From Hydractinia symbiolongicarpus (lineage: Eukaryota > Cnidaria > Hydrozoa > Anthoathecata > Hydractiniidae): a DNA stretch of 64,000 bases. Under the pieces are notes generated by a model. That model had not been told where the DNA came from, searched no databases, and worked only from the letters and a program-made list of their open reading frames with translations. This document shows positions 39,521 to 53,100 of the stretch, piece after piece (positions within the stretch are counted from its first letter, which is position 1; every line of letters begins with the position of its first letter). The stretch is taken from contig NC_079879.1 in NCBI RefSeq assembly GCF_029227915.1, forward strand, positions 2,294,001 through 2,358,000. Reading direction: 5' to 3'. Both the position numbers and the translations under genes were made by a program.

Positions 39521-42085
39521 AAATTTAGATAAATAAGTCATTTTGTACTGTTGGACCAATCGGAGTCGTTACCGCGCGCTGAAGAAATAGAGACATTTTC
39601 AAAAACTACATTTCATTGACTTTCTAATAGTATAGGTCCGCTTGAGTTACAGCGGTTGCGTCTTTTATTCGTACCAACATGTATTCAGCGATATTTTTCT
39701 GATATTACTAGGTTGCATCGCTTTTAACAGTGAAACGATTGACTGTGGGACTTAATTGAACTTATTTTGGACTTTGATCTTATAAATGTGATAAATGACA
39801 CAATTTGACTCCAAGAAATAACATTCTTCTTAATTTGACATGATTGCTGGAATTCAGCGATTGCACAGGGCGCTGTGTAGCGCTTTAATGAAAAATTTAG
39901 ATAAATAAGTCATTTTGTACTGTGGGACCCAATCGTAGCCGTTAGCGCGCGCTGAAGAAATAGAGACAGTTTCAAAAACTACATTTCAATGACTTTCTAA
40001 CAGTATCAGTCCGCTTGAGTTGCAACAGTTGCGTCTTATATTCGCACGAACATGTATTTAGCGATTTTCTTCTTGTGTTACTAGGGTACATCGCTTTTAA
40101 CAGTGAAACGATTGACTGTGGGACTTAATTGAACTTATTTTGGACTTTGACCTTATAAATGTGATAAATGACACAATTGGACTCCAAGAAGTAACATTCT
40201 TCTTAATTTGATATGATTGCTTGAACTCAGCGATTACACTGGGCGCTGTGGTAGCGCTTTAATGAAAAATTTGTATAAAAAAGTCATTTTGTACTGTGAG
40301 ACCAATCGTAGTCGTTAGCGCGCGCTGAAGAATTAGAGACAGTTTCACAAACCACATTTCATTGACTTTCTAACAGTATCAGTCCGCTTGAGTTACAACG
40401 GTTGCGTCACATATTCGTACTAACATGTATTTAGTGATATTTCTCTGATAATACTAGGTTGCATCACTTTTAATAGTGAAACGATTGACTGTGGGACTTA
40501 TTTAAATTATTTAGGACTTCGACCTTATAAATGTGATAAATGACCCAATTTGATTCCAAGAAATGACACTCTTCTTAATTTGACATGATTGCTGGAACTC
40601 AACGATTACACTGGGCGCTGTGGTAGAGCTTTAATGAAAAATTTAGATAAATTAGTCATTTTGTACTGTGGGACCAATCGTAGTCGTTAGCGCGCGCTGA
40701 AGAAATAGAGACATTTTTAAAAACTACATTTCATTGACTTTCTAATAGTATAGGTCCGCTTGAGTTACAGCGGTTGCGTCTTATATTCGTACCAACATGT
40801 ATTCAGCGATATTTTTCTGATATTACTAGGTTGCATCGCTTTTAACAGTGAAACGATTGACTGTGGGACTTAATTGAACTTATTTTGGACTTTGACCTTA
40901 TAAATGTGATAAATGACACAATTGGACTCCAAGAAGTAACATTCTTCTTAATTTGACATGATTGCTTGAACTCAGCGATTACACTGGGCGTTGTGGTAGC
41001 GCTTAAATGAAAAATTTAGATAAGTAAGTCATTTCGTACTGTGGGACCAATCGCAGTCGTTAGCGCGCGCTGAAGAAATAGAGACAGTTTCAAAAATTAC
41101 AATTCATTGAATTTCCAGCGGTATCAATCCGTTTGAGGTAAAACGGTTTCGTCGCATATTCGTACCAACATTTATTTTGCGACATTTTTCTGATATCACT
41201 AGGTTGCATCGCTTTTAACAGTGAAACGATTGACGTTGGGACTTAATTGAACTGATTTTGGAGTTTGACCTTATAAATGTGATAAATGACACAATTGGAC
41301 TCCAAGAAGTAACATTCTTCTTCATTTGACATGATTGCTTAAACTCAGCGATTACACTGGGCGTTGTGGTAGCGCTTAAATGAAAAATTTAGATAAGTAA
41401 GTCATTTCGTACTGTGGGACCAATCGCAGTCGTTAGCGCGCGCTGAAGAAATAGAGACAGTTTCAAAAACTACATTTCATTGACTTTCTAATAGTATATG
41501 TCCGCTTGAGTTACAGCGGTTGCGTCTTATATTCGTACCAACATGTATTCAGCGATATTTTTCTGATATTACTAGATTGCATCGCTTTTAACAGTGAAAC
41601 GATTGACTGTGGGAATTAATTGAAATTATTTTGGACTTTGATCTTATAAATTTGATAAATGACACAATTTGACTCCAAGAAATAACATTCTTCTTAATTT
41701 GACATGATTGCTGGAACTCAGCGGTTACACTGGGCGCTGTGGTAGCGCTTTAATGAAAAATTTGTATAAATAAGTCATTTTGTACTGTGGGACCAATCGG
41801 AGTCGTTAGCGCGCGCTGAAGAAATAAAGACAGTCTCACAACCACATTTCATTGACATTCTAACAGTATCAGTCCGCTTGAGTTACAACTGTTGCGTCAC
41901 ATATTCGTACGAACATGTATTTAGTGATATTTCTCTGATAATACTAGGTTGCATCACTTTTAACAGTGAAACGATTGACTGTGGGACTTATTTGAATTAT
42001 TTAGGACTTCGACCTTATAAATGTGATAAATGACACAATTGGACTCCAAGAAATAACATTCTCCTTTATTTGACATGATTGCTGG
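39301..42085. repeat. Tandem duplicate of 35,640-38,410 (offset ~3,666) with a conversion-like patch
   Basis: Markers agree at GTACTGTTGG (35,879 and 39,545), GAAGAATTAGAG (36,661 and 40,327) and CAGTCTCACAACC (38,164 and 41,831; the extra base reflects the one-base loss near 37,022). Between about 40,720 and 41,060 this copy has A-type sequence where the other has D-type, while flanks and length still agree. This suggests a gene-conversion patch about one monomer long. The copy ends near 42,086, where GGAATTCAGGGATT replaces GGAAATCAGCGATT. Confidence 0.82.
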
Positions 42086-43082
42086 AATTCAGGGATTACA
42101 CAGGGCGCTGTGATAGCGTTTCACTTAAAATTTTAGATTAATAAGTCATTGTGTAACGTGGGACCAATCCTAGCCGTTAGCGTTCGTTGAAGAAATAGAG
42201 ACATTTTCAAAAATTACATTTCATTGAATTTCCAACGGTATCAATCCGTTTGAGGTAAAACGGTTTCGTCGCATATTCGTACCAACATTTATTTTGCGAC
42301 ATTTTTCTGATATCACTACGTTGCATCGCTTTTAACAGTGAAACGATTGACGTTGGGACTTAATTGAACTGATTTTGGACTTTGACCTTATAAATGTAAT
42401 AAATGACACAATTGGACTCCAAGAAATAACATTCTCCTTTATTTGAGATGATTGCTTGAACTCAGCGATTACACTGGGCGCTGTGTAGCGCTTTAATGAA
42501 AATTTAGATAAATAAGTCATTTTGTACTGTGGGACCAATCGTAGCCGTTAGCGCGCGCTGAAGAAATAGAGACAGTTTCAAAAACTACATTTCAATGACT
42601 TTCTAACAGTATCAGTCCGCTTAAGTTGCAACGGTTGCGTCACATATTCGCACGAACATGTATTTAGGGATTTTCTTCTTGTGTTACTAGGGTACATCGC
42701 TTTTAAAAGTGAAGCGATTGACTGTGAAACTTAATTGAATTGATTTTGACTTTAACCTTATAAATGTTATAAATGACACAATTGGACTCCAAGAAATAGC
42801 ATTCTTCTTAATTTGACATGATTGCTAGAACTCAGCGATTACACTGTTCGCTGTGGTAGCGCTTTAATGAAAAATTTGTATAAAAAAGTCATTTTGTACT
42901 GTGGGACCAATCGTAGTCGTTAGCGCGCGCTGAAAAAATAGAGACAGTTTCAAAAACTACATTTCATTGACTTTCTAACGGTAGCACTCCGTTTGAGTTA
43001 CACCAGTTGCGTCACATATTTGTACCAACATGTATTTAACAATATTTTTCTGATATTACAAGGTTGCATTGCTTTTAACAGT
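42086..43082. repeat. More diverged monomers, template for 54.76 kb onward
   Basis: This stretch includes a 371-bp unit with one A lost at the anchor (42,500) and units with AAGTTGCAACGG, TTAGGGATTTTC, ACACTGTTCGC and TTTGTACCAACATG. The same combination appears from about 54,740 at offset 12,191. A minus-strand open frame at 42,332-42,538 is chance reading through the repeat. Confidence 0.8.
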
Positions 43083-44570
43083 GAAACGATTGACTGTGGG
43101 ACTTAATTGAACTGATTTTGGACTTTGACCTTATAAATGTTTTAAATTAGACAATTGCACTACAACAAATAACATTCTTCTTAATTTGACATGATTGCTG
43201 GAACTCAGCGATTACACTGGGCGCTGTGGTAGCGCTTTAATGAAAGATTTAGATAAATAAGTCATTTTGTACCGTGGGACCAATCGTAATCGTTAGGGCG
43301 AACTGAAGAAATAGAGACATTTTCCAAAACTACATTTCATTGAATTTCTAACAGTATCAGTCCGCTTTAGTTACAACGGTTGCGTCACATATTCGTACCA
43401 ACATGTATTTAGCGATATTTTTATGATATTACTAGGTTGCATCGCTTTAAACAGTCAAACGATTGACTGTGGGACTTAATTGAACTGCTTTTGGACATTG
43501 ATCTTGTAAATTTGATAAATGACACCTTGACTCCAAGAAATAACATTCTTCTTAATTTGATATGATTGCTGGAACTCAGCGATTACACTGGGCGCTGTGG
43601 TAGCGTTTTAATGAAAAATTTAGATAAATAAGTCATTTTGTACTGTGAGACCAATCGTAGTCGTTACCGCGTGCTGAAGAAATAGAGAAAGTTTCAAAAA
43701 CTGCATTTCATTGACTTTCAAACAGTATAGGTCCGCTTGAGTTACAACGGTTGCGTCACATATTTGTATCAACATGTATTCAGCGATATTTTTCTGATGC
43801 TACTAGGTAGCGTCGCTTTTAACAGTGAAACGATTGACTGTGGGACTTAATTGAACTGATTTTGGACTTTGACCTTATAAATGTTTTAAATTAGACAATT
43901 GCACTACAACAAATAACATTCTTCTTAATTTGACATGATTGCTGGAACTCAGCGATTACACTGGGCGCTGTGGTAGCGCTTTAATGAAAGATTTAGATAA
44001 ATAAATCATTTTGTACCGTGGGACCAATCGTAATCGTTAGGGCGAACTGAAGAAATAGAGACATTTTCCAAAACTACATTTCATTGAATTTCTAACAGTA
44101 TCAGTCCGCTTTAGTTACAACGGTTGCGTCACATATTCGTACCAACATGTATTTAGCGATATTTTTATGATATTACTAGGTTGCATCGCTTTAAACAGTC
44201 AAACGATTGACTGTGGGACTTAATTGAACTGCTTTTGGACATTGATCTTGTAAATTTGATAAATGACACCTTGACTCCAAGAAATAACATTCTTCTTAAT
44301 TTGATATGATTGCTGGAACTCAGCGATTACACTGGGCGCTGTGGTAGCGTTTTAATGAAAAATTTAGATAAATAAGTCATTTTGTACTGTGAGACCAATC
44401 GTAGTCGTTACCGCGTGCTGAAGAAATAGAGAAAGTTTCAAAAACTGCATTTCATTGACTTTCAAACAGTATAGGTCCGCTTGAGTTACAACGGTTGCGT
44501 CACATATTTGTATCAACATGTATTCAGCGATATTTTTCTGATGTTACTAGGTAGCGTCGCTTTTAACAGT
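43083..44570. repeat. 744-bp dimer, tandemly duplicated
   Basis: Two monomers (units at 43,245 and 43,616) repeat at 43,989 and 44,360. The diagnostic string ACAATTGCACTAC falls at 43,151 and 43,895, 744 apart. Both copies have TGAAAGATTTAG, TAATCGTTAGGGCGAACTG, GACACCTTGACTCC and TTACCGCGTGCTG. The later relative at 55.4 kb carries only one TTACCGCGTGCTG unit, consistent with the doubling being local here or lost there. Confidence 0.88.
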
Positions 44571-46128
44571 GAAACGATTGACTGTGGGACTTAATTGAAC
44601 TGATTTTGGACTTTGACCTTATAAATGTTATAAATGAGACAATTGGACTACAAGAAATAACATTCTTCTTAATTTGACATGATTGCTGGAATTCAGTGAT
44701 TACACAGGGCGCTGTGGTAGCGCTTTAATGAAAAATTTAGATAAGTAAGTCATTTTGTACCGTGGGACCAATCGTAGTCGTTAGCGCGCACTGAAGAAAT
44801 AAAGACATTTTCCAAAACTACATTTCATTGACTTTCTAACAGTATCATTCAGCTTTAGTTACAACGGTTGCGTCACATATTCGTACCAACATGTATTTAG
44901 CGATATTTTTCTGATATTACTAGGTTGCATCGCTTTAAACAGTGAAACGATTGACTGTGGGACTTAATTGAACTAATTTTGGACTTCGACCTTATAAATG
45001 TCATAAATGACACAATTGGACTCCAAAAAATAAAATTCTCCTTAATTTGACATGATTGCTGGAATTCAGCGATTACACAGAGCGCTGTGATAGCGCTTCA
45101 CTTAAAAATTTAGATAAATAAGTCATTGTGTAACGTGGGACCAATCCTAGCCGTTAACGTTCATTGAAGAAATAGAGACATTTTCAAAAATTACAATTCA
45201 TTGAATTTTCAGCGGTATTAATCCGTTTGATATACAACGCTTGCGTCACAAATTCGTACCAACATTTGTTTTGCGATATTTTTCTGATATTACTAGGTTG
45301 CATCACTTTTAACAGTGAAACGATTGACTGTGGCACTTAATTGAACTTGTTTTGGGTTTTAACCTTATAAATGTGATAAATAACACAATTGGACTTCAAG
45401 AAATAACATTCTTCTTAATTTGACGTGATTGCTGGAACTCAATGATTACTCAGGGCGCTATGGTAGCGCTTTAATAAAAAATTTGGAAAAAAAAGTCAGT
45501 TTTTACTGTGGGACCAATCCTTGCCGTTAACGAGCGCTGAGAAAACAGAGACAGTTTCCAAAACTACATTTCATTGACTTTCTAACAGTATAGGTCCGCT
45601 TGAGTTAGAGCGGTTGCGTCACATATTCGTACCAACATGTGTTTAGCGATATTTTTCTGATATTACTAGGTTGCATCGCTTTAAACAGTGAAACGATTGA
45701 CTGTGGGACTTAATTGAACTGATTTTGGACTTTGATCTTGTAAATTTGATAAATGACACTTTGACTACAAGAAATAACATTCTTCTTAATTTGACATGAT
45801 TGCTGGAACTCAGCGATTACACTGGGCGCTGTGGTAGCGCTTTAATGAAAAATTTGTATAAAAAAGTCATTTTGTACTGTGGGACCAATCGTAGTCGTTA
45901 GCGCGAACTGAAAAAATTGAGACAGTTTCAAAAACTACATTTCATGGACTTTCTAACGGTAGCACTCCGTTTGAGTTACACCAGTTGCGTCACATATTCG
46001 TACCAACATGTATTTAACAATATTTTTCTGTTATTACTAGGTTGCATCGCTTTTAACAGTGAAACGATTGACTGTGGGACTTAATTGAACTGATTTTGGA
46101 CTTTGACCTTATAAATGTTTTAAATGAG
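44571..46128. repeat. Diverged monomers, template for 55.7-57.0 kb
   Basis: Units at 44,733, 45,106, 45,479 and 45,850 carry private changes: CATTCAGCTTTAG, TTTGATATACAACGCTTGC, TTGTTTTGGGTTTTAACC, GGAAAAAAAAGTCAG and GCGAACTGAAAAAATTGAG. All reappear at offset 11,076 up to GAACTGAAAAAATTGAGAC (45,905 and 56,981). Substitutions between neighbouring units look denser than in the first 40 kb. Confidence 0.82.
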
Positions 46129-46273
46129 ACAATTGGACTACAAGAAATAACATTTTTCTTAATTTGATATGATTGCTGGAAATCAGTGATTACACAGGGC
46201 GCTGTGGTAGCGCTTTAATGAAAATATTAGATGAATAAGTCATTTTGTACCGTGGGACCAATCATAGGCGTTA

Positions 46274-46281
46274 GCACGTGC
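46274..46281. repeat. GCACGTGC palindrome replacing AGCGCGCGCT
   Basis: This perfect 8-bp palindrome with a CACGTG core lies at the phase where most monomers have AGCGCGCGCT. Two symmetric transitions (G to A and C to T) convert one dyad core into the other. CACGTG is the canonical E-box core, but protein binding here is only speculation. Confidence 0.8.
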
Positions 46282-48442
46282 GGAAGAAATAGAGACAGTT
46301 TCCAAAACTACATGTCATTGATTTTCTAACGGTATAAGTCCGTTTCAGTTACAACGGTTGCGTCACATATTCGTACCAACATGTATTTATCGATATTTTT
46401 CTGATATTACTAGGTTGCATCGCTTTTAACAGTGAAAAGATTGACTGTGGGACTTAATTGAACTGATTTTGGACTTTGACCTTATAAATGTTTTAAATGA
46501 GACAATTGGACTACAAGAAATAACATTCTTCTTAATTTGATATGATTGCTGGAAATCAGTGATTACACAGGGCGCTGTGGTAGCGCTTTATTGAAAAATT
46601 TAGATAAATAAGTCAATTTGTACCGTGGGACCAATCGTAGTCGTTAGCGCGCACTGAAGAAATAGAGACATTTTCCAAAACTACATTTCATTGACTTTCT
46701 AACAGTATAAGTTCGCTTTAGTTACAACGGTTGCGTCACATATTCGTACCAACATGTATTTAGCGGTATTTTTCTGATATTACTAGGTTGCATGGCTTTT
46801 AACAGTGAAGCGATTGACTGTGGGACTTAATTGAATTGATTTTGGACTTTTATCTTATAAATGTGATAAATGACACAATTTGACTCCTAGAAATAACATT
46901 CTCCTTAATTTGACATGATTGCTGGAATTCAGAGATTACACAGGGCGCTGTGGTGGCGCTTTAATGAAAATATTAGATGAATAAGTCATTTTGTACCGTG
47001 GCACCAATCGTAGGCGTTAGCACGTGCGGAAGAAATAGAGACAGTTTCAAAAACTACATTTCATTGACTTTCTAACAGTATAGGTCCGCTTGAGTTACAA
47101 CGGTTGCGTCCATATTCGTACCAACATGTATTCAGCGATATTTTTCTGATGTTACTAGGTAGCATCCCCTTTAACAGTGAAACGATTGACTGTGGGACTT
47201 AATTGAATTGATTTTGGACTTTTATCTTATAAATGTGATAAATGACACAATTTGACTCCTAAAAATAACATTCTCCTTAATTTGACATGATTGCTGGAAT
47301 TCAGAGATTACACAGGGCGCTGTGGTAGCGCTTTAATGAAAATATTAGATGAATAAGTCATTTTGTACCGTGGGACCAATCCTAGCCGTTAGCGTTCGTT
47401 GAAGAAATAGAGACATTTTCAAAAACTACATTTCATTGACTTTCTAACAGTATAAGTCCGCTTTAGTTACAACAGTTGCGTCACATATTCGTACCAACAT
47501 GTATTTATCGATATTTTTCTGATATTACTAAGTAGCATCCCCTTTAACAGTGAAACGATTGACTGTGGGACTTAATTGAATTATTTTGGACTTCGACCTG
47601 ATAAATGTGATAAATGACACAATTGGACTCCAAGAAATAACATTCTCCTTAATTTGACATGATTGCTGGAATTCAGAGATTACACAGGGCGCTGTGGTAG
47701 CGCTTTAATGAAAATATTAGATGAATAAGTCATTTTGTACCGTGGGACCAATCGTAGGCGTTAGCACGTGCGGAAGAAATAGAGACAGTTTCCAAAACTA
47801 CATGTCATTGATTTTCTAACGGTATAAGTCCGTTTCAGTTACAACAGTTGCGTCACATATTCGTACCAACATGTATTTAGCGGTATTTTTCTGATATTAC
47901 TAGGTTGCATGGCTTTTAACAGTGAAGCGATTGACTGTGGGACTTAATTGAATTGATTTTGGACTTTTATCTTATAAATGTGATAAATGACACAATTTGA
48001 CTCCTAGAAATAACATTCTCCTTAATTTGACATGATTGCTGGAATTCACAGATTACACAGGGCGCTGTGGTAGCGCTTTAATGAAAATATTAGATGAATA
48101 AGTCATTTTGTACCGTGGGACCAATCGTAGGCGTTAGCACGTGCGGAAGAAATAGAGACAGTTTCCAAAACTACATGTCATTGATTTTCTAACGGTATAA
48201 GTCCGTTTCAGTTACAACAGTTGCGTCACATATTCGTACCAACATGTATTTATCGATATTTTTCTGATATTACTAGGTAGCATCCCCTTTAACAGTGAAA
48301 CGATTGACTGTGGGACTTAATTGAATTATTTTGGACTTCGACCTGATAAATGTGATAAATGACACAATTGGACTCCAAGAAATAACATTCTTCGTAATTT
48401 GACATGATTGCTGGAACTCAGCGATTACATAGGGTTATTTAA

Positions 48443-49917
48443 AAATTTAGATAAATAAGTCATTTTGTACTGTGGAACCAATCCTAGCCGTTAGCGTTCG
48501 TTGAAGAAATAGAGACATTCTCAAAAACTACATTTCATTGACTTTCTAACAGTATAAGTCCGCTTTAGTTACAACGGTTGCGTCACATATTCGTACCAAC
48601 ATGTATTTAGCGGTATTTTTCTGATATTACTAGGTTGCATGGCTTTTAACAGTGAAGCGATTGACTGTGGGACTTAATTGAATTGATTTTGGACTTTTAT
48701 CTTATAAATGTGATAAATGACACAATTTGACTCCTAGAAATAACATTCTCCTTAATTTGACATGATTGCTGGAATTCAGAGATTACACAGGGCGCTGTGG
48801 TAGCGCTTTAATGAAAATATTAGATGAATAAGTCATTTTGTACCGTGGGACCAATCGTAGGCGTTAGCACGTGCGGAAGAAATAGAGACAGTTTCCAAAA
48901 CTACATGTCATTGATTTTCTAACGGTATAAGTCCGTTTCAGTTACAACAGTTGCGTCACATATTCGTACCAACATGTATTTATCGATATTTTTCTGATAT
49001 TACTAGGTTGCATCGCTTTTAACAGTGAAAAGATTGACTGTGGGACTTAATTGAACTGATTTTGGACTTTGACCTTATAAATGTTTTAAATGAGACAATT
49101 GGACTACAAGAAATAAGATTCTTCTTAATTTGATATGATTGCTGGAAATCAGTGATTACACAGGGCGCTGTGGTAGCGCTTTATTGAAAAATTTAGATAA
49201 ATAAGTCAATTTGTACCGTGGGACCAATCGTAGTCGTTAGCGCGCACTGAAGAAATAGAGACATTTTCCAAAACTACATTTCATTGACTTTCTAACAGTA
49301 TAAGTCCGCTTTAGTTACAACGGTTGCGTCACATATTCGTACCAACATGTATTTAGCGGTATTTTTCTGATATTACTAGGTTGCATGGCTTTTAACAGTG
49401 AAGCGATTGACTGTGGGACTTAATTGAATTGATTTTGGACTTTTATCTTATAAATGTGATAAATGACACAATTTGACTCCTAGAAATAACATTCTCCTTA
49501 ATTTGACATGATTGCTGGAATTCGGAGATTACACAGGGCGCTGTGGTAGCGCTTTAATGAAAATATTAGATGAATAAGTCATTTTGTACCGTGGGACCAA
49601 TCGTAGGCGTTAGCACGTGCGGAAGAAATAGAGACAGTTTCAAAAACTACATTTCATTGACTTTCTAACAGTATAGGTCCGCTTGAGTTACAACGGTTGC
49701 GTCCATATTCGTACCAACATGTATTCAGCGATATTTTTCTGATGTTACTAGGTAGCATCCCCTTTAACAGTGAAACGATTGACTGTGGGACTTAATTGAA
49801 TTATTTTGGACTTCGACCTGATAAATGTGATAAATGACACAATTGGACTCCAAGAAATAACATTCTTCTTAATTTGACATGATTGCTGGAACTCAGCGAT
49901 TACATAGGGTTATTTAA
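48443..49917. repeat. 1,475-bp tetramer higher-order unit
   Basis: The unit consists of three ~373-bp monomers plus one 356-bp hairpin-less monomer ending ACATAGGGTTATTT. TACATAGGG falls at 48,426 and 49,901. The same tetramer appears at 62,499-63,973, and its last three monomers at 61,397-62,498. Confidence 0.85.
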
Positions 49918-50174
49918 AAATTTAGATAAATAAGTCATTTTGTACTGTGGAACCAATCCTAGCCGTTAGCGTTCGTTGAAGAAATAGAGACATTTTCAAA
50001 AATTACAATTCATTGAATTTCCAGCGGTATCAATCCGTTTGAGTTACAACGGTTGCGTCATATATTCATACCAACATTTATTTTGCGCTATTCTTCTGAT
50101 ATTACTAGGTTGTATCGCTTTTAATAGTGAAACGATTGACGGTGGGACTTATTTGAATTATTTAGGACTTCGAC

Positions 50175-53100
50175 CTTATAAATGTAATAAATGACACAAT
50201 TTGACTCCAAGAAATAACATTCTTCTTAATTTGACATGATTGCTGGAATTCAGCGATTGCACAGGGCGCTGTGTAGCGCTTTAATGAAAAATTTAGATAA
50301 ATAAGTCATTTTGTACTGTGGGACCCAATCGTAGTCGTTAGCGCGCGCTGAAGAAATAGAGACAGTTTCAAAAATTACAATTCATTGAATTTCCAGCGGT
50401 ATCAATCCGTTTGAGGTAAAACGGTTTCGTCGCATATTCGTACCAACATTTATTTTGCGACATTTTTCTGATATCACTAGGTTGCATCGCTTTTAACAGT
50501 GAAACGATTGACGTTGGGACTTAATTGAACTGATTTTGGAGTTTGACCTTATAAATGTGATAAATGACACAATTGGACTCCAAGAAGTAACATTCTTCTT
50601 AATTTGACATGATTGCTTGAACTCAGCGATTACACTGGGCGTTGTGGTAGCGCTTAAATGAAAAATTTAGATAAGTAAGTCATTTCGTACTGTGGGACCA
50701 ATCGCAGTCGTTAGCGCGCGCTGAAGAAATAGAGACAGTTTCAAAAACTACATTTCATTGACTTTCTAATAGTATATGTCCGCTTGAGTTACAGCGGTTG
50801 CGTCTTATATTCGTACCAACATGTATTCAGCGATATTTTTCTGATATTACTAGGTTGCATCGCTTTTAACAGTGAAACGATTGACTGTGAGACTTAATTG
50901 AAATTATTTTGGACTTTGATCTTATAAATTTGATAAATGACACAATTTGACTCCAAGAAATAACATTCTTCTTAATTTGACATGATTGCTGGAACTCAGC
51001 GGTTACACTGGTCGCTGTGGTAGCGCTTTAATGAAAAATTTGTATAAATAAGTCATTTTGTACTGTGGGACCAATCGGAGTCGTTAGCGCGCGCTGAAGA
51101 AATAGAGACAGTTTATTCGTACGAACATGTATTTAGTGATATTTCTCTGATAATACTAGGTTGCATCACTTTTAACAGTGAAACGATTGACTGTGGGACT
51201 TATTTGAATTATTTAGGACTTCGACCTTATAAATGTGATAAATGACACAATTGGACTCCAAGAAATAACATTCTCCTTTATTTGACATGATTGCTGGAAT
51301 TCAGCGATTACACAGGGCGCTGTGATAGCGTTTCACTTAAAATTTTAGATTAATAAGTCATTGTGTAACGTGGGAACAATCGTAGTCGTTAGCGCGCGTG
51401 AAGAAATAGAGACAGTTTCACAAACCACATTTCATTGACTTTCTAACAGTATCAGTCCGCTTGAGTTACAACGGTTGCGTCACATATTGGTACGAACATG
51501 TATTTAGTGATATTTCTCTGATAATACTAGGTTGCATCACTTTTAATAGTGAAACGATTGACTGTGGGACTTATTTGAATTATTTAGGACTTCGACCTTA
51601 TAAATGTGATAAATGACCCAATTTGATTCCAAGAAATGACACTCTTCTTAATTTGACATGATTGCTGGAACTCAACGATTACACTGGGCGCTGTGGTAGA
51701 GCTTTAATGAAAAATTTAGAAAAATTAGTCATTTTGTACTGTGGGACCAATCGTAGTCGTTAGCGCGCGCTGAAGAAATAGAGACAGTTTCAAAAATTAC
51801 AATTCATTGAATTTCCAGCGGTATCAATCCGTTTGAGGTAAAACGGTTTCGTCGCATATTCGTACCAACATTTATTTTGCGACATTTTTCTGATATCACT
51901 AGGTTGCATCGCTTTTAACAGTGAAACGATTGACGTTGGGACTTAATTGAACTGATTTTGGAGTTTGACCTTATAAATGTGATAAATGACACAATTTGAT
52001 TCCAAGAAATGACACTCTTCTTAATTTGACATGATTGCTGGAACTCAGCGATTACACTGGGCGCTGTGGTAGAGCTTTAATGAAAAATTTAGATAAATTA
52101 GTCATTTTGTACTGTGGGACCAATCGTAGTCGTTAGCGCGCGCTGAAGAAATAGAGACAGTTTCAAAAATTACAATTCATTGAATTTCCAGCGGTATCAA
52201 TCCGTTTGAGGTAAAACGGTTTCGTCGCATATTCGTACCAACATTTATTTTGCGACATTTTTCTGATATCACTAGGTTGCATCGCTTTTAACAGTGAAAC
52301 GATTGACGTTGGGACTTAATTGAACTGATTTTGGAGTTTGACCTTATAAATGTGATAAATGACACAATTGGACTCCAAGAAGTAACATTCTTCTTCATTT
52401 GACATGATTGCTTAAACTCAGCGATTACACTGGGCGTTATGGTAGCGCTTAAATGAAAAATTTAGATAAGTAAGTCATTTCTTACTGTGGGACCAATCGC
52501 AGTCGTTAGCGCGCGCTGAAGAAATAGAGACAGTTTCAAAAACTACATTTCATTGACTTTCTAATAGTATATGTCCGCTTGAGTTACAGCGGTTGCGTCT
52601 TATATTCGTACCAACATGTATTCAGCGATATTTTTCTGATATTAGTAGGTTGCATCGCTTTTAACAGTGAAACGATTGACTGTGGGAATTAATTGAAATT
52701 ATTTTGGACTTTGATCTTATAAATTTGATAAATGACACAATTTGACTCCAAGAAATAACATTCTTCTTAATTTGACATGATTGCTGGAACTCAGCGGTTA
52801 CACTGGGCGCTGTGGTAGCGCTTTAATGAAAAATTTGTATAAATAAGTCATTTTTTACTGTGGGACCAATCGGAGTCGTTAGCGCGCGCTGAAGAAATAG
52901 AGACAGTCTCACAACCACATTTCATTGACATTCTAACAGTATCAGTCCGCTTGAGTTACAGCGGTTGCGTCACATATTCGTACGAACATGTATTTAGTGA
53001 TATTTCTCTGATAATACTAGGTTGCATCACTTTTAACAGTGAAACGATTGACTGTGGGACTTATTTGAATTATTTAGGACTTCGACCTTATAAATGTGAT

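Larger units (their letters stand above)
46129..50174. repeat. Subfamily F region (GCACGTGC units)
   Basis: F units begin ATGAAAATATTAGATGAATAAG and carry TAGGCGTTAGCACGTGCGG where other subfamilies have TTAGCGCGCGCTG. ATG of this string falls at 46,218, 46,964, 47,336, 47,708, 48,081, 48,811 and 49,557. F units alternate with units bearing CGGTATTTTTCTG and GCATGGCTTTTAACAG, and with units bearing GGTAGCATCCCC. The region ends near 50,175, where the sequence enters a copy of 19.47 kb. Confidence 0.85.

Noticed and set aside
42332-42538. 68-codon minus-strand open frame
   Set aside because: It is a chance read through satellite, with a C-terminal part like the other minus-strand frames because it covers the same monomer phase.
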